From Proales similis (taxonomy: Eukaryota; Rotifera; Eurotatoria; Ploima; Proalidae): DNA of 64,000 nt. The first letter of the stretch is position 1, and the number at the start of each line of letters is the position of its first letter. The notes beneath the pieces were generated by a model. It saw nothing but the letters and a program-made list of their open reading frames with translations. It was not told the origin of the DNA and searched no databases. Of this stretch, positions 11,928 through 24,423 are shown one piece after another. The stretch covers positions 2,232,001 to 2,296,000 of the forward strand of contig JAGVRJ010000006.1 of assembly GCA_019059635.1 (NCBI GenBank). Direction: 5' to 3'. Position numbers and translations under genes: made by a program.

Positions 11928-14498
11928 TTAAAAACGTGACAAAATAGGATATCGCTGAAGGAATGACAATCCAAACGGACTTTGCTGACTTATAAGACAA
12001 GCAAAACAAAAAAAACCAACAACAGTAAAAACCCAACTAATAATCTCAAAAAAGCCAGTCAGGTTGCTTCGCTTCCAAACTAAGGAAGCATGGATTAAAT
12101 CAAGTAAGAATTTACAAAATGCCTCATACCTTTTAATTCTTCTTCAAGTTGAAGTTTCTCGGTTCTTAGATCAATTAAGCAAGAAGAGAGCGTGGCCTTT
12201 TCTCCCTCGTATTCTCTCTTGCTTCCTTTTTGTATTCTCAAATAAAAAAAACTAAATTAGATTTAGATTTATTCAGGTTCGCGCACACAAGTGCGTAGCC
12301 CACGGGCTAGAGCAAACCTATGTTACCAATTGTCTTCAGATTTTACAATTTGCATTAAAATTAATAAATTTAGCTTAAAATTCATATTTCTGCGACTATT
12401 CACCAACGAAAAGAAAAGAGAAACGAGTCAGCGAGAAATCCGCCTGCTGAGCGCCAGCTTGAAACTCTTCACCGTATTCACATCACCAGCCTCTTGCATC
12501 AGCTCCTCACAATTAAGAGCATTCCACGTGGGTACCACCCGATTCACGAAGAATTGGTGCCTGAAGTTACAGAACCTACTAAATTTGCGGTTCATCGTCG
12601 CCTTAAAGCTCTCTCTCCGAATACGCTTTCTTCTCATTGCTTTCAGTCGTGAGGTTCTTCTTCATCTTCATGTATTCGGTCAGGTCCGTGCAAAGTCTCC
12701 TCTCCGACAAGGTTACCAACCCAAGTCTTTGCAGCCTCTCCTCATACGGCAAGTGCCTCAGCTCTGGTAACGAGAGACGCTCTGGTAGCTATGTATGCAT
12801 TTCGTGGCTCGCTTCTGAACTTTCTCGATCATTCGGATATCACCCTTCGAATGAGGGTTCCAGATCGCAGTCGCATATTCCAGGTGAGGTCTTACATAGG
12901 CTGCATACAGTCTAGTCCATATGTGAGCGTCCTTATACCTGAAGGCCTTCTTCAACCGACCCAGCATTCTATTTGCTCGGGCGCAGACTTGGTCCACTTG
13001 CGAGTTCCATCTCAGGTCAGTTCTCAACGTGACCCCCAGGTCCTTCGCTTGATCCCTCTCCTCAATGTATTGCCGCTCTCCTTCTAGGTCTGTGAGGTAG
13101 TAGGCATGCCGCACGTTGTCCTTGCCGAAATGCAGCACGAACGACTTACTGAGGTTGAGCTGGAGGCCCCAATCCCTCGTCCATTCCCAGATCAAGGTAA
13201 GATCTGATTGCAGATCCTCCCTCTCCGATCGCATATCCACTGTACTCATGCATTTCGTATCATCGGCGAACATCTTTATCTTAGATTTCAGTCTCCGAGG
13301 TAAGTCGTTGATGTATATCATGAATAGAAGCGGACCCAAAACCGATCCTTGCGGAACACCACTGGTCACCTTCACCCAGTCCGACTTTGCATCCTCGACT
13401 ACAACTCGTTGCCGTCTGTCCAGTAGGAAATTCTTGATCCATTCTAGCAATTTATCTCCTATCCCTACTGATCTCAATTTCTCCATCAACAGAGCATGTG
13501 GTACGGTGTCGAAGGCTTTAGCATAGTCTAGGTAGATCACATCCACACATTTACCATCCGCCAGGTGCCTGCTGATAAAGTCGAGCGACTCAAGTAGGTT
13601 CGTTGGGCACGATCTCCGTGGCACAAATCCATGCTGCTCCTCCGTAACTTGCTCAGTAACGACAAGATAGTCCATGATATGGTTCTTCATCACTCTTTCG
13701 AAATTAAGCTAAAATTGCCACAAATTTACTTTTCAATTCTTCAATCTGCTCTTTAAGCGTAGTATTCTCGGCCCTTCCTTGGTTATACAAAGCGAATAGG
13801 GAACTCTTTTCTTCATCATTCCGGGCTATCCATCCTATTAGAATTTTCACTTTCAAAATGACATTTTTTAGCCAAAGATTTCCAAACTTACCTTTAAGGT
13901 TTTGTATCTGCTCTTGGAGGCATTTAACCTGCTCATCTAGCTTGGTCCCTTTTGGGGTTCAAATCATATTCTTAGAACTTTCAATTAGTTTACAAAAAAA
14001 TTACTTTTTAATTCTTCAATTTTTAGCCGAAGTTGTATGTTCTCAGCGATTAAAGTTGAATTCTGATTAATGTTTGAATTGTTGCGTACGCCATTTGGTT
14101 CGGCAAAGTTTTCGTTCAACAGTCTCTATTAAACTCATTATTTAAATAATTTTGGTTAAATCCCAAATAAAATGTCTTCTTTACCTCTGGTCGAACATTC
14201 CTTAAAACACTGGCTGGATTGGATCTTGCTCTCATCTGACCTCGAGAATTGATGGAGTTCACATTGAATCTTTTCAATTGGGTTTCATCACAATATGCTA
14301 AGTTATTTCATCGAGATTGATCGTAAATGCTTACTCATGAGATAATTGTCCACCAAGATTCCTTGGATACCGGCTCGATCTTACCGAAGATTGATAGAAT
14401 CCTGTCCAAGAATCGAATAGAAAAATATCAGGCTCTTGGCGAGAATCCGCGGTTGGTTCGGAAGAATATAGGCTTATGTAATCGATGTATTGATTCAT
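11928..14498 (-). CDS. Unrecognised coiled-coil protein with C-terminal membrane segment
   Basis: Seven short exons can be joined in phase: 14354-14498, 14185-14297, 14005-14125, 13892-13948, 13730-13834, 12130-12225 and 11928-12079. They give 262 residues. Residues about 95-210 are heptad-rich coiled coil, with each exon ending in a similar block (LRLKIEELK, LQEQIQNLK, LKEQIEELK, LQLEEELK). The last exon encodes a hydrophobic helix (FFEIISWVFTVVGFFCFACL) and a tail of about 23 residues, suggesting a near-tail-anchored membrane protein. Exons 4-6 are all symmetric in phase 1, which fits exon duplication. Intron 5 is 1.5 kb and carries a LINE. The first exon's donor (GTGGAC) is weak, so the N-terminus is uncertain. 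I do not recognise the family. Confidence 0.6.
12240..13712 (-). mobile_element. 5'-truncated, frameshifted non-LTR retrotransposon (LINE)
   Basis: The main frame at 13693-12758 encodes part of a reverse transcriptase: HGFVPRRSC, YLDYAKAFDTVPH, SGVPQGSVLGPLLF, the catalytic MFADDTK box, then FGKDNVRHAYYL and LEYATAIWNPHSK. After a frameshift near 12770 the C-terminal region continues (LPELRHLPYEERLQRLGL), and after a second shift near 12640 it ends with FFVNRVVPTWNAL. The 5' part (endonuclease and the first RT motifs) is missing. The 3' end has short AATCTAAATCT-like repeats rather than a long poly(A). It looks like a CR1/Jockey-like LINE. It lies wholly within intron 5 of the coiled-coil gene, in the same orientation. 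Confidence 0.88.
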
Positions 14499-14882
14499 GA
14501 TTTATTCAAATGAGCGATGTTTGAATTTGATGCAAACGCATCTGCCTTTAATAGGCCACTCTGTTGGCCTCTCCTCCGTACGCGTAGAATTCAAACAAGA
14601 ATTCATGTCATTTTTCATTGGCTGGTTGACTTGACTTGTAGAGTGCGTTCACAATCGTGGATTTGGTTATGACGAGATGCAAGGCCAGATAACACAATTG
14701 CCCCCTCCTACCATTGAGCTTATTTCTATCTCGAAATCGTAGAGACAATCGTACAGTTTTTTTTGTTTATTATTTGAATCGAAGGATAAAAAAATATAAA
14801 GAAGAGAAAGAAAAAACAGACAAGGACATGAATGAGTGAGTGAGTCAAATCAAAATGGACAATTTTGAGGACAAGGCGTTAT
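14499..14882. other. Spacer between the coiled-coil gene and cyclin E
   Basis: No coding signal seen. It would hold the promoter of the minus-strand coiled-coil gene and the 3' UTR of cyclin E. Confidence 0.5.
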
Positions 14883-17253
14883 TCACAGAGGCGACTTTTT
14901 GCTAGACTCTGGTGGTGTAAGAAGCGAATATTGATAAGAGCTATAGGCCGGCTTGCTCGCGTATTTGCTCGGTGTTTTCCTCAGTTTGGCTTCTTTCAAA
15001 AGATCTACATTGCTGTGATAGAGCTGGATGTTGTGTGCATCGTCACGCTCAATGCCATTGAAGTACTTAATGTGAGCAAGCTTTCTTTCGTTCATCATTT
15101 CGCGGCAAACGTCCGCGAACGGCTGCATCCATCTTAGGCATGAATCAAGTTCGCTCAGACGATAGCCGGTGCACTTCTGAACAAGATTGACCGTCGAGTG
15201 GTTTGGAAGTGAAGAGGAATGTCCAGGGCTGGCCATCAAGTCAAAGCCATTCAAAACAAGCCGTCTCTCTTCACTTTTCATCATCAAGTACATTGCTGAG
15301 GCGGCCAGAATGCTGTAGCTGAAGCGCATCGACTCGATGTCGAACATGCAGAGATCAAGAAGCGCCATCGATTTCATGTAATTGCTCAGATAGAACTGCT
15401 GCTGAACCCGAGTGCTTCGGTTTCCCATTGGAGCTTGCTGAGCATTTTCGCCCACATAGTCTTTGAGGCTCATGGGTGCATTTTTGTAAATGTGAAGAGG
15501 CATAACAATGTGCGAATTGTACACTTTGGCCGGTACCACGGCTTCTTCGTTTGCTTCACAAAGCTCGTTGGCGACCGACGTGTTCAAAGAGGATGGAGTT
15601 GAGTCAATGCTGAAATGTGTGTAGTAGTTGATTGAGGCAATCTGCAAATAAGTCATCAGCCAGGTGTTGGCGGTAACCGGCGAAATTTCCCAATTAAGAG
15701 TCTTGAGAAGAAGAAGCTCGAATTGTTGAATGGCCTCGGCGTTGTCCTGGCTATAATTTTCCATATGCGAGGCGAACTCGCTCAACTTGGGCGGATAAAT
15801 TTCCTCTACTTTAGATGCCGTGAACAGGCATGTAATGCCTACAAGCTGAAGACGATCGACTTTCATACAATGCTTGCTCAGGCTCATGAAGCGATCGAAG
15901 TATTCAATGGCTAAATGAAACGTCTCTCGATGGAGCCGGTAGGCATAGCAGATCTCGTTAAGCCAGTCGAGCAGTATGGCCCGCATCTGCGGCTCGATAC
16001 CGTTGTGCCTCGACAAGTAGGACGCGTCGTGAGCGTATTTAACATCTTTGCGTCTCATAGCCTGCCAAAGATCATCGTTGTTGGCCCAAGTCAATCGAGG
16101 CATAGGAGTAACACATAGATTTTCTTTCTCGTTCTCGTCCACTTTGCAAGGTGTGCACCATGCGGACAGAGTACCGCGTGGCGAGCCCGCAAGTACTTTG
16201 CTTCTTTGAAGGTTAGAAGTGGATTTTCCAGTTTTGCTTTTGGCGGCCCGAGTGCCGCGGCGCTTAGGCCGCGTCACAGCCTCTGCTTGAGCTTGCTTCT
16301 GCTCCACGACCGCCTGATCTGCCGGTAGGCTCTTTTCATTCAATGTCTTCAGTCTTGGTCGTTTCCTGCCGCGCTCATTAGGCGCCTCGTCCGCCGTCAA
16401 TGAGTACGTTTTTAGCTCTTTGTTGCTGCTGCTGATGCTGCGGCTGTTTTTCTCAATGATGTCGCTACACACCTTTAGGTCAAGTGGTTAGAGAAGCGGT
16501 CGAAGGGTGGATACGAGCATGTGTGTATTCGACCCGTGGGAAGGGCTTACATAATTGGCTATTTATCTATTCGGACAAAGTTCAAGGACAGCTGACAATT
16601 GGCCACACGCTGAAGACAAACAGCCGGCAAGGCCAAATTGGCTCCTTGCCGAGCGGGCAGGTGGAGTATTGGCCTAATGCCAACACCACGCAACATGCCA
16701 ATTAGAGATTAGAGCCGGAAGCATTAAGCTCTTAGATCTTGCCGGCTTGGTCGTTCTAATGCACAAGTTGCAAATGGACCTCAAAAAAGCCTTCTCACAA
16801 AGGTCCAATGTAAATTGTGCAATGGAATAGACGCCCGCAGAGTCGGTGCATGGAACCGTTCGGCGAGCGTCTATTTATACTCTGGCCAATTAGTGCCTTA
16901 TCAATGTCTAATTTTCAGTCGAGGGTTGAAAATGGGCCGAAACACAGGTGCTTGAGGAATAATCGACAACTGCAAAATTTAATTACCAATAGGCCGGCTC
17001 CAGAGGCGTTCGGGTGACTGAGATCGTTGTCTCTCTGATCATTAGGCTCCTCGGTTCGAACGAAAAGCTCCGTGACAGGCACCGGCTGTTGGAGTGAATC
17101 GCTTCGTCGACTCATCTTGTTGGGCACGTGCAATCTGCAGGCCGGCTCTTCGTCTCCGCCTGTGCAGGCTCTTTTTCTTTTTCCATTCCTCATGGCGGGC
17201 CTGTGCGCTCGGCCGGCTGGTGACTTGGGTTTCGTTTGATCAAACGTTGTCAA
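14883..17253 (-). CDS. CCNE1: Cyclin E
   Basis: A long exon at 14883-16472 and a first exon at 16987-17253 join in phase 0 and give 618 residues. The cyclin box begins LTWANNDDLWQAM and contains MRAILLDWLNEICYAYRLHRETFHLA, KVDRLQLVGITCLFTASKVEEIYPPKL and LNWEISPVTANTWL. These are cyclin E signatures (RAILLDWL, EEIYPPKL). The second fold contains LLDLCMFDIESMRFSYSILAASA. Cyclin E activates CDK2 at the G1/S transition. The N-terminus is basic with likely nuclear localisation signals (KRKRA, GRKRPR). The long exon opens at a GTG preceded by AG and has no early ATG, which is why I attach the upstream exon. That join is inferred. Confidence 0.88.
16470..16830 (+). mobile_element. Possible tRNA-derived SINE in cyclin E intron 1
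   Basis: At about 16475-16535 the plus strand has an A-box-like run (TAGGTCAAGTGGTTAGAG) and about 50 nt later a B-box-like run (TATTCGACCC), the arrangement of a tRNA-derived pol III promoter. The flanks do not pair as a tRNA acceptor stem, so this is not a functional tRNA. The host intron (16473-16986) is 514 nt, roughly eight times the local norm. No second copy was seen in the window, so the 3' limit is a guess. Confidence 0.35.
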
Positions 17254-17706
17254 GCAATCGATATTGCTGTTTTAGTGTCGCTTCTTTATCTAAACGCCAA
17301 CGCAGATCGAGGGTCAGCAAGCGCACACACGAGACAGTGGAGATTGATGAGCGCACGCTTTCATTTCAAGCTTTAGAACGGTGTGCTCAATTGTTCGCCA
17401 TCATTCTAAACTTGACGTAGCCAGTGTGCCTAGCCGCTGGCCTCGCCCTCCCTCTCCATTTGCAGATGCTTATCACTCAGGGCGTTACGGCTCATTCGCT
17501 CGGTGCCGAAAAATTAAAACGCACAACTGGTGATAGGAATCGCCGCCGACAAATTACAAACTGCGCTAGTGACATTATGCAACTCCGTTAGGCGGTCATG
17601 GCGAGAAATCGTCATCTGGCGCTCAGCAAATGTATAAACTCGAATCAAGAGGCGGCATGCTGGCGTCTGATCTATTCGAATCACACGCCCTTAATAAACT
17701 CCTAAA
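17254..17706. promoter_or_regulatory. Head-to-head spacer between cyclin E and the EMI-like gene
   Basis: About 450 nt separates two divergent starts. No coding signal is evident, and it presumably contains both promoters. I could not identify specific factor sites with confidence. Confidence 0.4.
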
Positions 17707-18568
17707 ATGATCGTCAAGCTCGCAATTTATTCTTTTTGTCTGCTGGCCGTGGTACTGACCTTGCCCACTGCCAATCGGCTCGATCAAGTGAGATCTGATA
17801 CGACACGCTCGTCGAACGTTTAACGACTTGCTTATGTAACAAAGGCACGTTTGCGTGATCTGGCCAAATATGTGGCCAGTGCCGATGAGTCAAACCTTAG
17901 CGGCGAGCTGTTACGCTTCAAACAAATGATTCAAATCGCATCGTAAGCCTCTAAAGCCCGCTCAAAGTCCGAACTTGGTGACGATTAGCTCATTAAGCAA
18001 GGACGCGTCTCACTACTGTTGCGCTGTGTCCACAACAAGTGAAACTCTAGTAACTCGCACTCGAACCGTATCGTATAACACAGTGGTCTCGACTCAACAC
18101 GTTGTTGGGTAAGTTGAGTAAAAGCGTTTGCCGATGCGAATACTTTCGACGAGGCTGATTTAACACTGACTCGCTAAAGCTACGAAATATGCGGAAATTT
18201 AACATCGACGACCTGTAAGTGAGCTAGAGAAGGTTTGCGTCGATTTGATTTTAAAAAGAAAACATTTGAATGAGTTCAGCGAGGCCTCCGCTTCCATTGC
18301 CGGGCGTGAACTTTACATTTCCAGTCTTTCCGCCATGCCCAATCAAGCCAATCTATCAAACAGTCACACAGTGAGTAAAAACAAAACTCGAGCTAACTGA
18401 TCTAATCTCAGCGCTGTATTGCTGATTTAAATGTGCGCCAGTTTGGAGGTGCGTTACAAGATCGAAACATATCAAGTTACAGTCGTAAATGTTGACTGCC
18501 CCGTCGAGCATCTGATATGCTGCGACGGCTACACGATGCTGGCCGGCCAGTGCGTTGGTGAGCTATGA
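17707..18568 (+). CDS. Small secreted protein with EMI-like cysteine pattern
   Basis: Six exons: 17707-17787, 17845-17942, 17998-18108, 18180-18214, 18280-18370 and 18442-18568. They join in phase and give 180 residues. The N-terminus is a classic signal peptide (IVKLAIYSFCLLAVVLTLP). After an amphipathic stretch comes a domain with a CC pair, Thr/Val-rich beta strands, a Cys-Pro motif (VFPPCPIKPIYQTVT) and a terminal CCDGYTMLAGQCVG. The order and the final CC-x-G-Y-x(5)-G-x-C motif resemble EMI domains of extracellular matrix proteins. The protein would be little more than one such domain. The exact family is uncertain, and no orthologue is recognised. Confidence 0.6.
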
Positions 18569-19691
18569 AGAAGCCGATCATCGACTTTTATTGCCTCGTC
18601 TCTAAATTGTATTCGAACGAAAGCCAATGACCAAATCGATAATCTTCAAGTTCTAATCGATCTCGGACTGATCGGCTAAAGTTGTGCGCCGTTTCACTTT
18701 CCATAAACACTTTGTTTTAAAGCTCTAATAAAAACAACGCAAACAATTCATAGACCATAAAATGTAAACACACACACCGCCTCGGTTCGCACATTCACCA
18801 ACACAAACATCCAACGTTAACTGACGCCTAGGCCGTCGTTTGCTACAGTGACGTTGGCTAATCGACGCCTTGACGCACACGTAATAAATCATGATGAGAA
18901 TTTTTGGTTGCTGCGTTCGTCCGTTTGCCGGACTTGCCTCCTCCCCAGCGAACTAGTGAAATCAATCATGATGCTTGTTGTTTACCACTGTGGCATGTGT
19001 ACACTCGTTACGCTGCTAATCAAATCTATATGCAGTCGACTAGTAAATCACTGATGCGAGTCACATACTTGCCCACCCGTCCGCACGGTCCCACGAGTCA
19101 ACTGGCCAGTGCAGTGTGAGTCGGCCGTTGCTCGCCCGATTGGCTAACAAGGTGCAATCTCATAAGGTGCTAATGCGATTTGTACGTGTGTGTGTGTTGG
19201 CGAGTGTGAATTCCTATTCTGCTCCTTATTCAAAACAGACGAGAGAGAAATATGAATTTGATAACTAAAGTTACTTCATAAATAATTGCTTCTTCTTTTT
19301 CTACGCTCTGAGCTATTTAGTCATCGAATCAAATTTCTCTCACAATCTTCAAGTTTCCCACCGGAAGAGAGGCCTCTATTGTTTTAGAGATTTGATAAGA
19401 AGCTCCACTTATTCGATTCTGTCCACTGAAATTTGTACTCTAATTTGCTCCTGTGGTTGCGTGTCATACCTTCTCTTCCTCGTCTTATCAATCAATTGAG
19501 AGTGTTTACTGTCTCTCTCCAGTCTCTTATAAGCTCAGCATTGCAGATGCCTGCTCCTGTGTGTTTGTCAAAGAAACTCGCTACTCAACTGCTGATAAGA
19601 AAATGGTTGTCTTATTCAAACAATTTATTGCCCGATTGAACTGATAGGCGATGAAATCGATCATCAATTAGAACAAGAAAAAAAAAACTAA
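18569..19691. other. 1.1-kb intergenic region between convergent genes
   Basis: Only short unconvincing ORFs. It contains TG-rich and CT-rich low-complexity patches and an AATAAA-like signal near 18727 for the upstream gene. No RNA gene recognised. Confidence 0.5.
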
Positions 19692-22072
19692 TTAAATAGT
19701 GAGCTCTTCAACGTCGTCGCCAAGACTGCTGTGGTTGGTGCCCGCAAATCGTCGGGTGTCTATCTTGGGTGAGTCGGCTTTGCTCGTCTCCCACGGAAAC
19801 AACAATGTAGATGCGGCGGGCTCTGCCTTAGCAGAGGCGTCAAAGTTAGACATTCGCCCTGAATACTCCACTTTGGGTCTGGTGGAGTTTTCACCGAACA
19901 GTTTACTCATCAGATCGCTCTTCCCGTCTCTGGATGAGAGGGCTGGTCGGCCCTCGTGCAGGTTTTCGATTGTTGGCCTACTCGGTTTCGGTGGCAATGT
20001 GTTAATCCTCTCCTCGCTTTTAAATGCAAACTGCAGGCCGCTATTCTTGGGCGTTTGGTCGATTAGCGACAATTTGGCCAGCAAATCCTTCTTCTTATCT
20101 TGTGCCGGCTCTGGCTCGGCGGCCTTCTCATTCGAAATCCAGCGCTTCTTTCGCTCTTCCTCAAGAAGCGCCCTTTCCTCTTCCTCCTCTCTCTTGCGTC
20201 TCTCTTCATCTATCCGCGCTCGCTCGCTCTCTTCGGCCTTTTTTCTTCGTTGCCGCTCCTCTTCGAGTCTCGCCTTCAATAATTCCTCTTCTTCTCTTCG
20301 GCTCGCTTTGGTTTCGCCATCCCGCCCGATTCGCACAGGCTCTTCGATAGGCGGTGGACTAACGGCTTCGCGGCTTTTTGTAGGAGGCGTATTGGAGGCC
20401 TCTGCCGAACGCCGTTCAAGCGGATTATCTTCCTCTCTAATCTCTGTTTTGATAATCGTTTCCTCCCTTTCTTCCTCTTTAACCTTTTATTCGATAATAA
20501 AGATCAGATTTTGCATAAATTATCAAATGGTGAAATCTGCTCATTACCAACGGCCGTCGCTCCGCCTCAAGTTTCTTGCTCTCGCGACGTTTCGCCTTCT
20601 CGGGCTCGGCCTTCTTCTCCCTGCTGCTTGTCTCCACTTGAGCAACCGACTGCGTGCTTCCGCGCCACGATCCAGCGTCTTTGGTCTGCCTTGCGTAGAT
20701 GTTCAACATGTCAAGTGCTCTCTCCTTTTCCTTAAAACCATAATTCTTAAGCCAAACGGGCATAGATTGTCTATCAAGCTGACTCATACCTCTAATTTGG
20801 CGCGCAACTCCTTCAGCTGTTCGCTCAGCTTTTGCACTTGTTTCTGACTGTCTCGGTGATGTGACATTTCCACATTCACCTCGTGCTTGTGGTTTTTCTC
20901 CATCAACTCAATCTTTCTCTCCAGTGTCTATTCAAAGTTGATCCAATTAATTGCTGATCTACGCCAGCTCGAGTAGATTTAGACAATACCTCTGTTTTGG
21001 ATTTGAATTCGGCCAGTTCCCGCTCGCTTCTGTCAAGTCTCTTTGTGAGTTCAGCGCTGTCGAGCAGCTTTTTGTCGTTGAGAATGCGCTTGAGCTCGTC
21101 GTTCTTCTTCTTTAGCGAACGAATCTCCTCGTCCTTTTCCACGCTGCAATTGCTCAGCTTTCGATTCTCGGTTTTGGCTTGTTTCAAAGCCACTTTCAAC
21201 GCATTCACTTCGTCCGTGTGATTTTTAACCAAGCGGCTGAGATCGACCTCTTGACTGTGGAAGCGTTTGAGTGCAACCTCTTCCCGATTGTGCATTCGCT
21301 TTAGAGTTCGATTCTCCTCTTTCAATTTCTCGAGCTCCATACTCAGCTCGGCGATTTTGTTTTGCAATTCGGTGTTTTTATGCCTCTGTGCTGAAATCAC
21401 TTGGGCGGCAGTCTTGTTCTGTACAGGCGGCTTGATTTGATTCGGCTGCGCTCGTCGATATGGTTGCCGAACTCCTCGTCTTGCCACGCCCATATTCGCC
21501 TGATCTAATTTGTCTTTGTTTGAGTTAAAAAAAAAACATTTCAAGCGTGAGCGCAGGAGAAAGTCAAAAGTACCTGGAAAGCTTTGAGAGGTTCTCTTCG
21601 ACCACCGGTTGGTCCCAGTCTGTTGACTGTTGTTTGTGCTGGCCGAATAGTTTGATTTGAGATTCTGAACGATTCCTCGCTTTTTGCTCGAGCTCAAACT
21701 CCGAACTGTAGACCTTGACGAGCCAGAGCGGTGACTGACGCTCGAAGACGATCTGGATCTTGATGAATAGCTCTTTCTCTCACTCGCTCGTCCTACGGGC
21801 GAATTAGATCTGGTCGATTCTCTGGGCCCTTAGGACGCGTGGGACTCAGCTCAAGAGAGTAATATTTTTTATGTGCCGTTCATTCAATTACCTGCTGTAT
21901 GAGAAGGCGAGAGACTTCTACTTGAGCTAGAGCTGCTCGCTCTGCGGCTCTTGTTGCTCGGCGAGTTTGACTCAAAAGCCTTAGGCTTCCTTGCCGAGCT
22001 GCTCGAGTCTACGCTCGGCCTCTTTCTTATGCGCCTCAAATCAATTTCTGAATCACTCAGATCTGATCTCAT
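19692..22072 (-). CDS. LCA5: Lebercilin (LCA5) homologue
   Basis: Six exons: 21892-22072, 21574-21792, 20990-21513, 20790-20927, 20548-20730 and 19692-20483. All agree in phase and give 678 residues (human lebercilin: 697). The N-terminus is Ser/Arg-rich. Residues about 160-300 form the lebercilin coiled-coil domain, with the hallmark segment KIAELSMELEKLKEENRTLK followed by RMHNREEVALKRF and a later DEVNALKVALKQAKTEN. Further downstream is a Glu/Arg-rich helix and the block DKKKDLLAKLSLID, also seen in LCA5. Lebercilin localises to basal body and axoneme and takes part in intraflagellar protein transport. Human LCA5 mutations cause Leber congenital amaurosis. It opens a run of four cilium-linked genes. 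Confidence 0.88.
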
Positions 22073-22465
22073 GTTTTACGCTCGCTTCTAAATGCCACTC
22101 TGCCCAAATGCATTCTCTGATGCCGATGCAAAGTCTAAATGCGTTGCCATGGATACTTGGGCTGATAAATAAATAATAGCACAAGTCGCTCCTGGACAAG
22201 TGAGCAACTGAACGAACAAGCGTGTCAGCATTTATAACTATTTCAGTCGAAACACAAGCAGAAAGAAATTATTCCATGCGTTTTGAATGCGGTTGCCCCA
22301 AACCACACAAGCGCGCGTCAACAGTTTTTACAACCTGCCAAATAAACAAAATTCTCTTTAAATGGCCGAGACGCTCGGCGGCGCGTTTCTTTTAATTGCA
22401 ATATTTCTTTGAGTTTGAAAGGAAGAGCGAAGAAAATGGGGCGAAAGGCTGACACCAACCAATTG
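22073..22465. other. Spacer between LCA5 and CDK10
   Basis: About 390 nt with no coding signal. It holds the promoter of LCA5 and the 3' UTR of CDK10, both on the minus strand. Confidence 0.5.
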
Positions 22466-24013
<1,548 letters not shown>

Positions 24014-24423
24014 CACTCGCTTGAGATTTATTATGAATTCCTTGAAATTGTCGCGCGCGCGCGCTTCCATTGTATGCGTGCAGTTACTCGTTAACTTTTG
24101 ATCTATTTTTAATCGGCCAAAATTGAAAAATTTCCTGCACTCGGCTGCATCGATTTAGTTGATCCGAGTCCTTCTCTTTGATGCTTTAGAGAGTCGTAGC
24201 TGCGAGCATGTGGGTGTATTAGGCCGCGATCTGGCGACATTGTCAACTTAGCACTGATCTGCGTTGAGGTCAGATTTCTCTCTTGACTTGTCACCATGGT
24301 TACGTTCGCATCAAATGGCTCACTCCTGGAGACCGTTTTCAACAAAGGTTGAGAGCCAAGTTGCAATAAACTCAAATCATTCACTGAGCAGTAATCACTT
24401 TCGGCCAGACCATTCCATACAGC
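24014..24423. promoter_or_regulatory. Head-to-head spacer between CDK10 and CCDC40
   Basis: 410 nt between divergent start codons, presumably a shared promoter region. A 91-codon open frame on the minus strand (24384-24109) has no family resemblance and overlaps the expected promoter, so I do not call it a gene. Confidence 0.45.

Noticed and set aside
16470-16545. Functional tRNA gene
   Set aside because: A-box and B-box-like motifs are present, but no seven-base acceptor stem and no clear anticodon arm can be formed. Kept only as a possible tRNA-derived SINE.
19699-20847. 382-codon open frame on the plus strand
   Set aside because: It lies opposite the lebercilin C-terminal exon, which has a Glu/Arg-rich repeat composition; the reverse frame is Ser/Leu/Phe-rich as expected for a shadow and crosses lebercilin introns.
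24109-24384. 91-codon minus-strand frame between CDK10 and CCDC40
   Set aside because: No family resemblance or splice partners, and it sits in the expected shared promoter.
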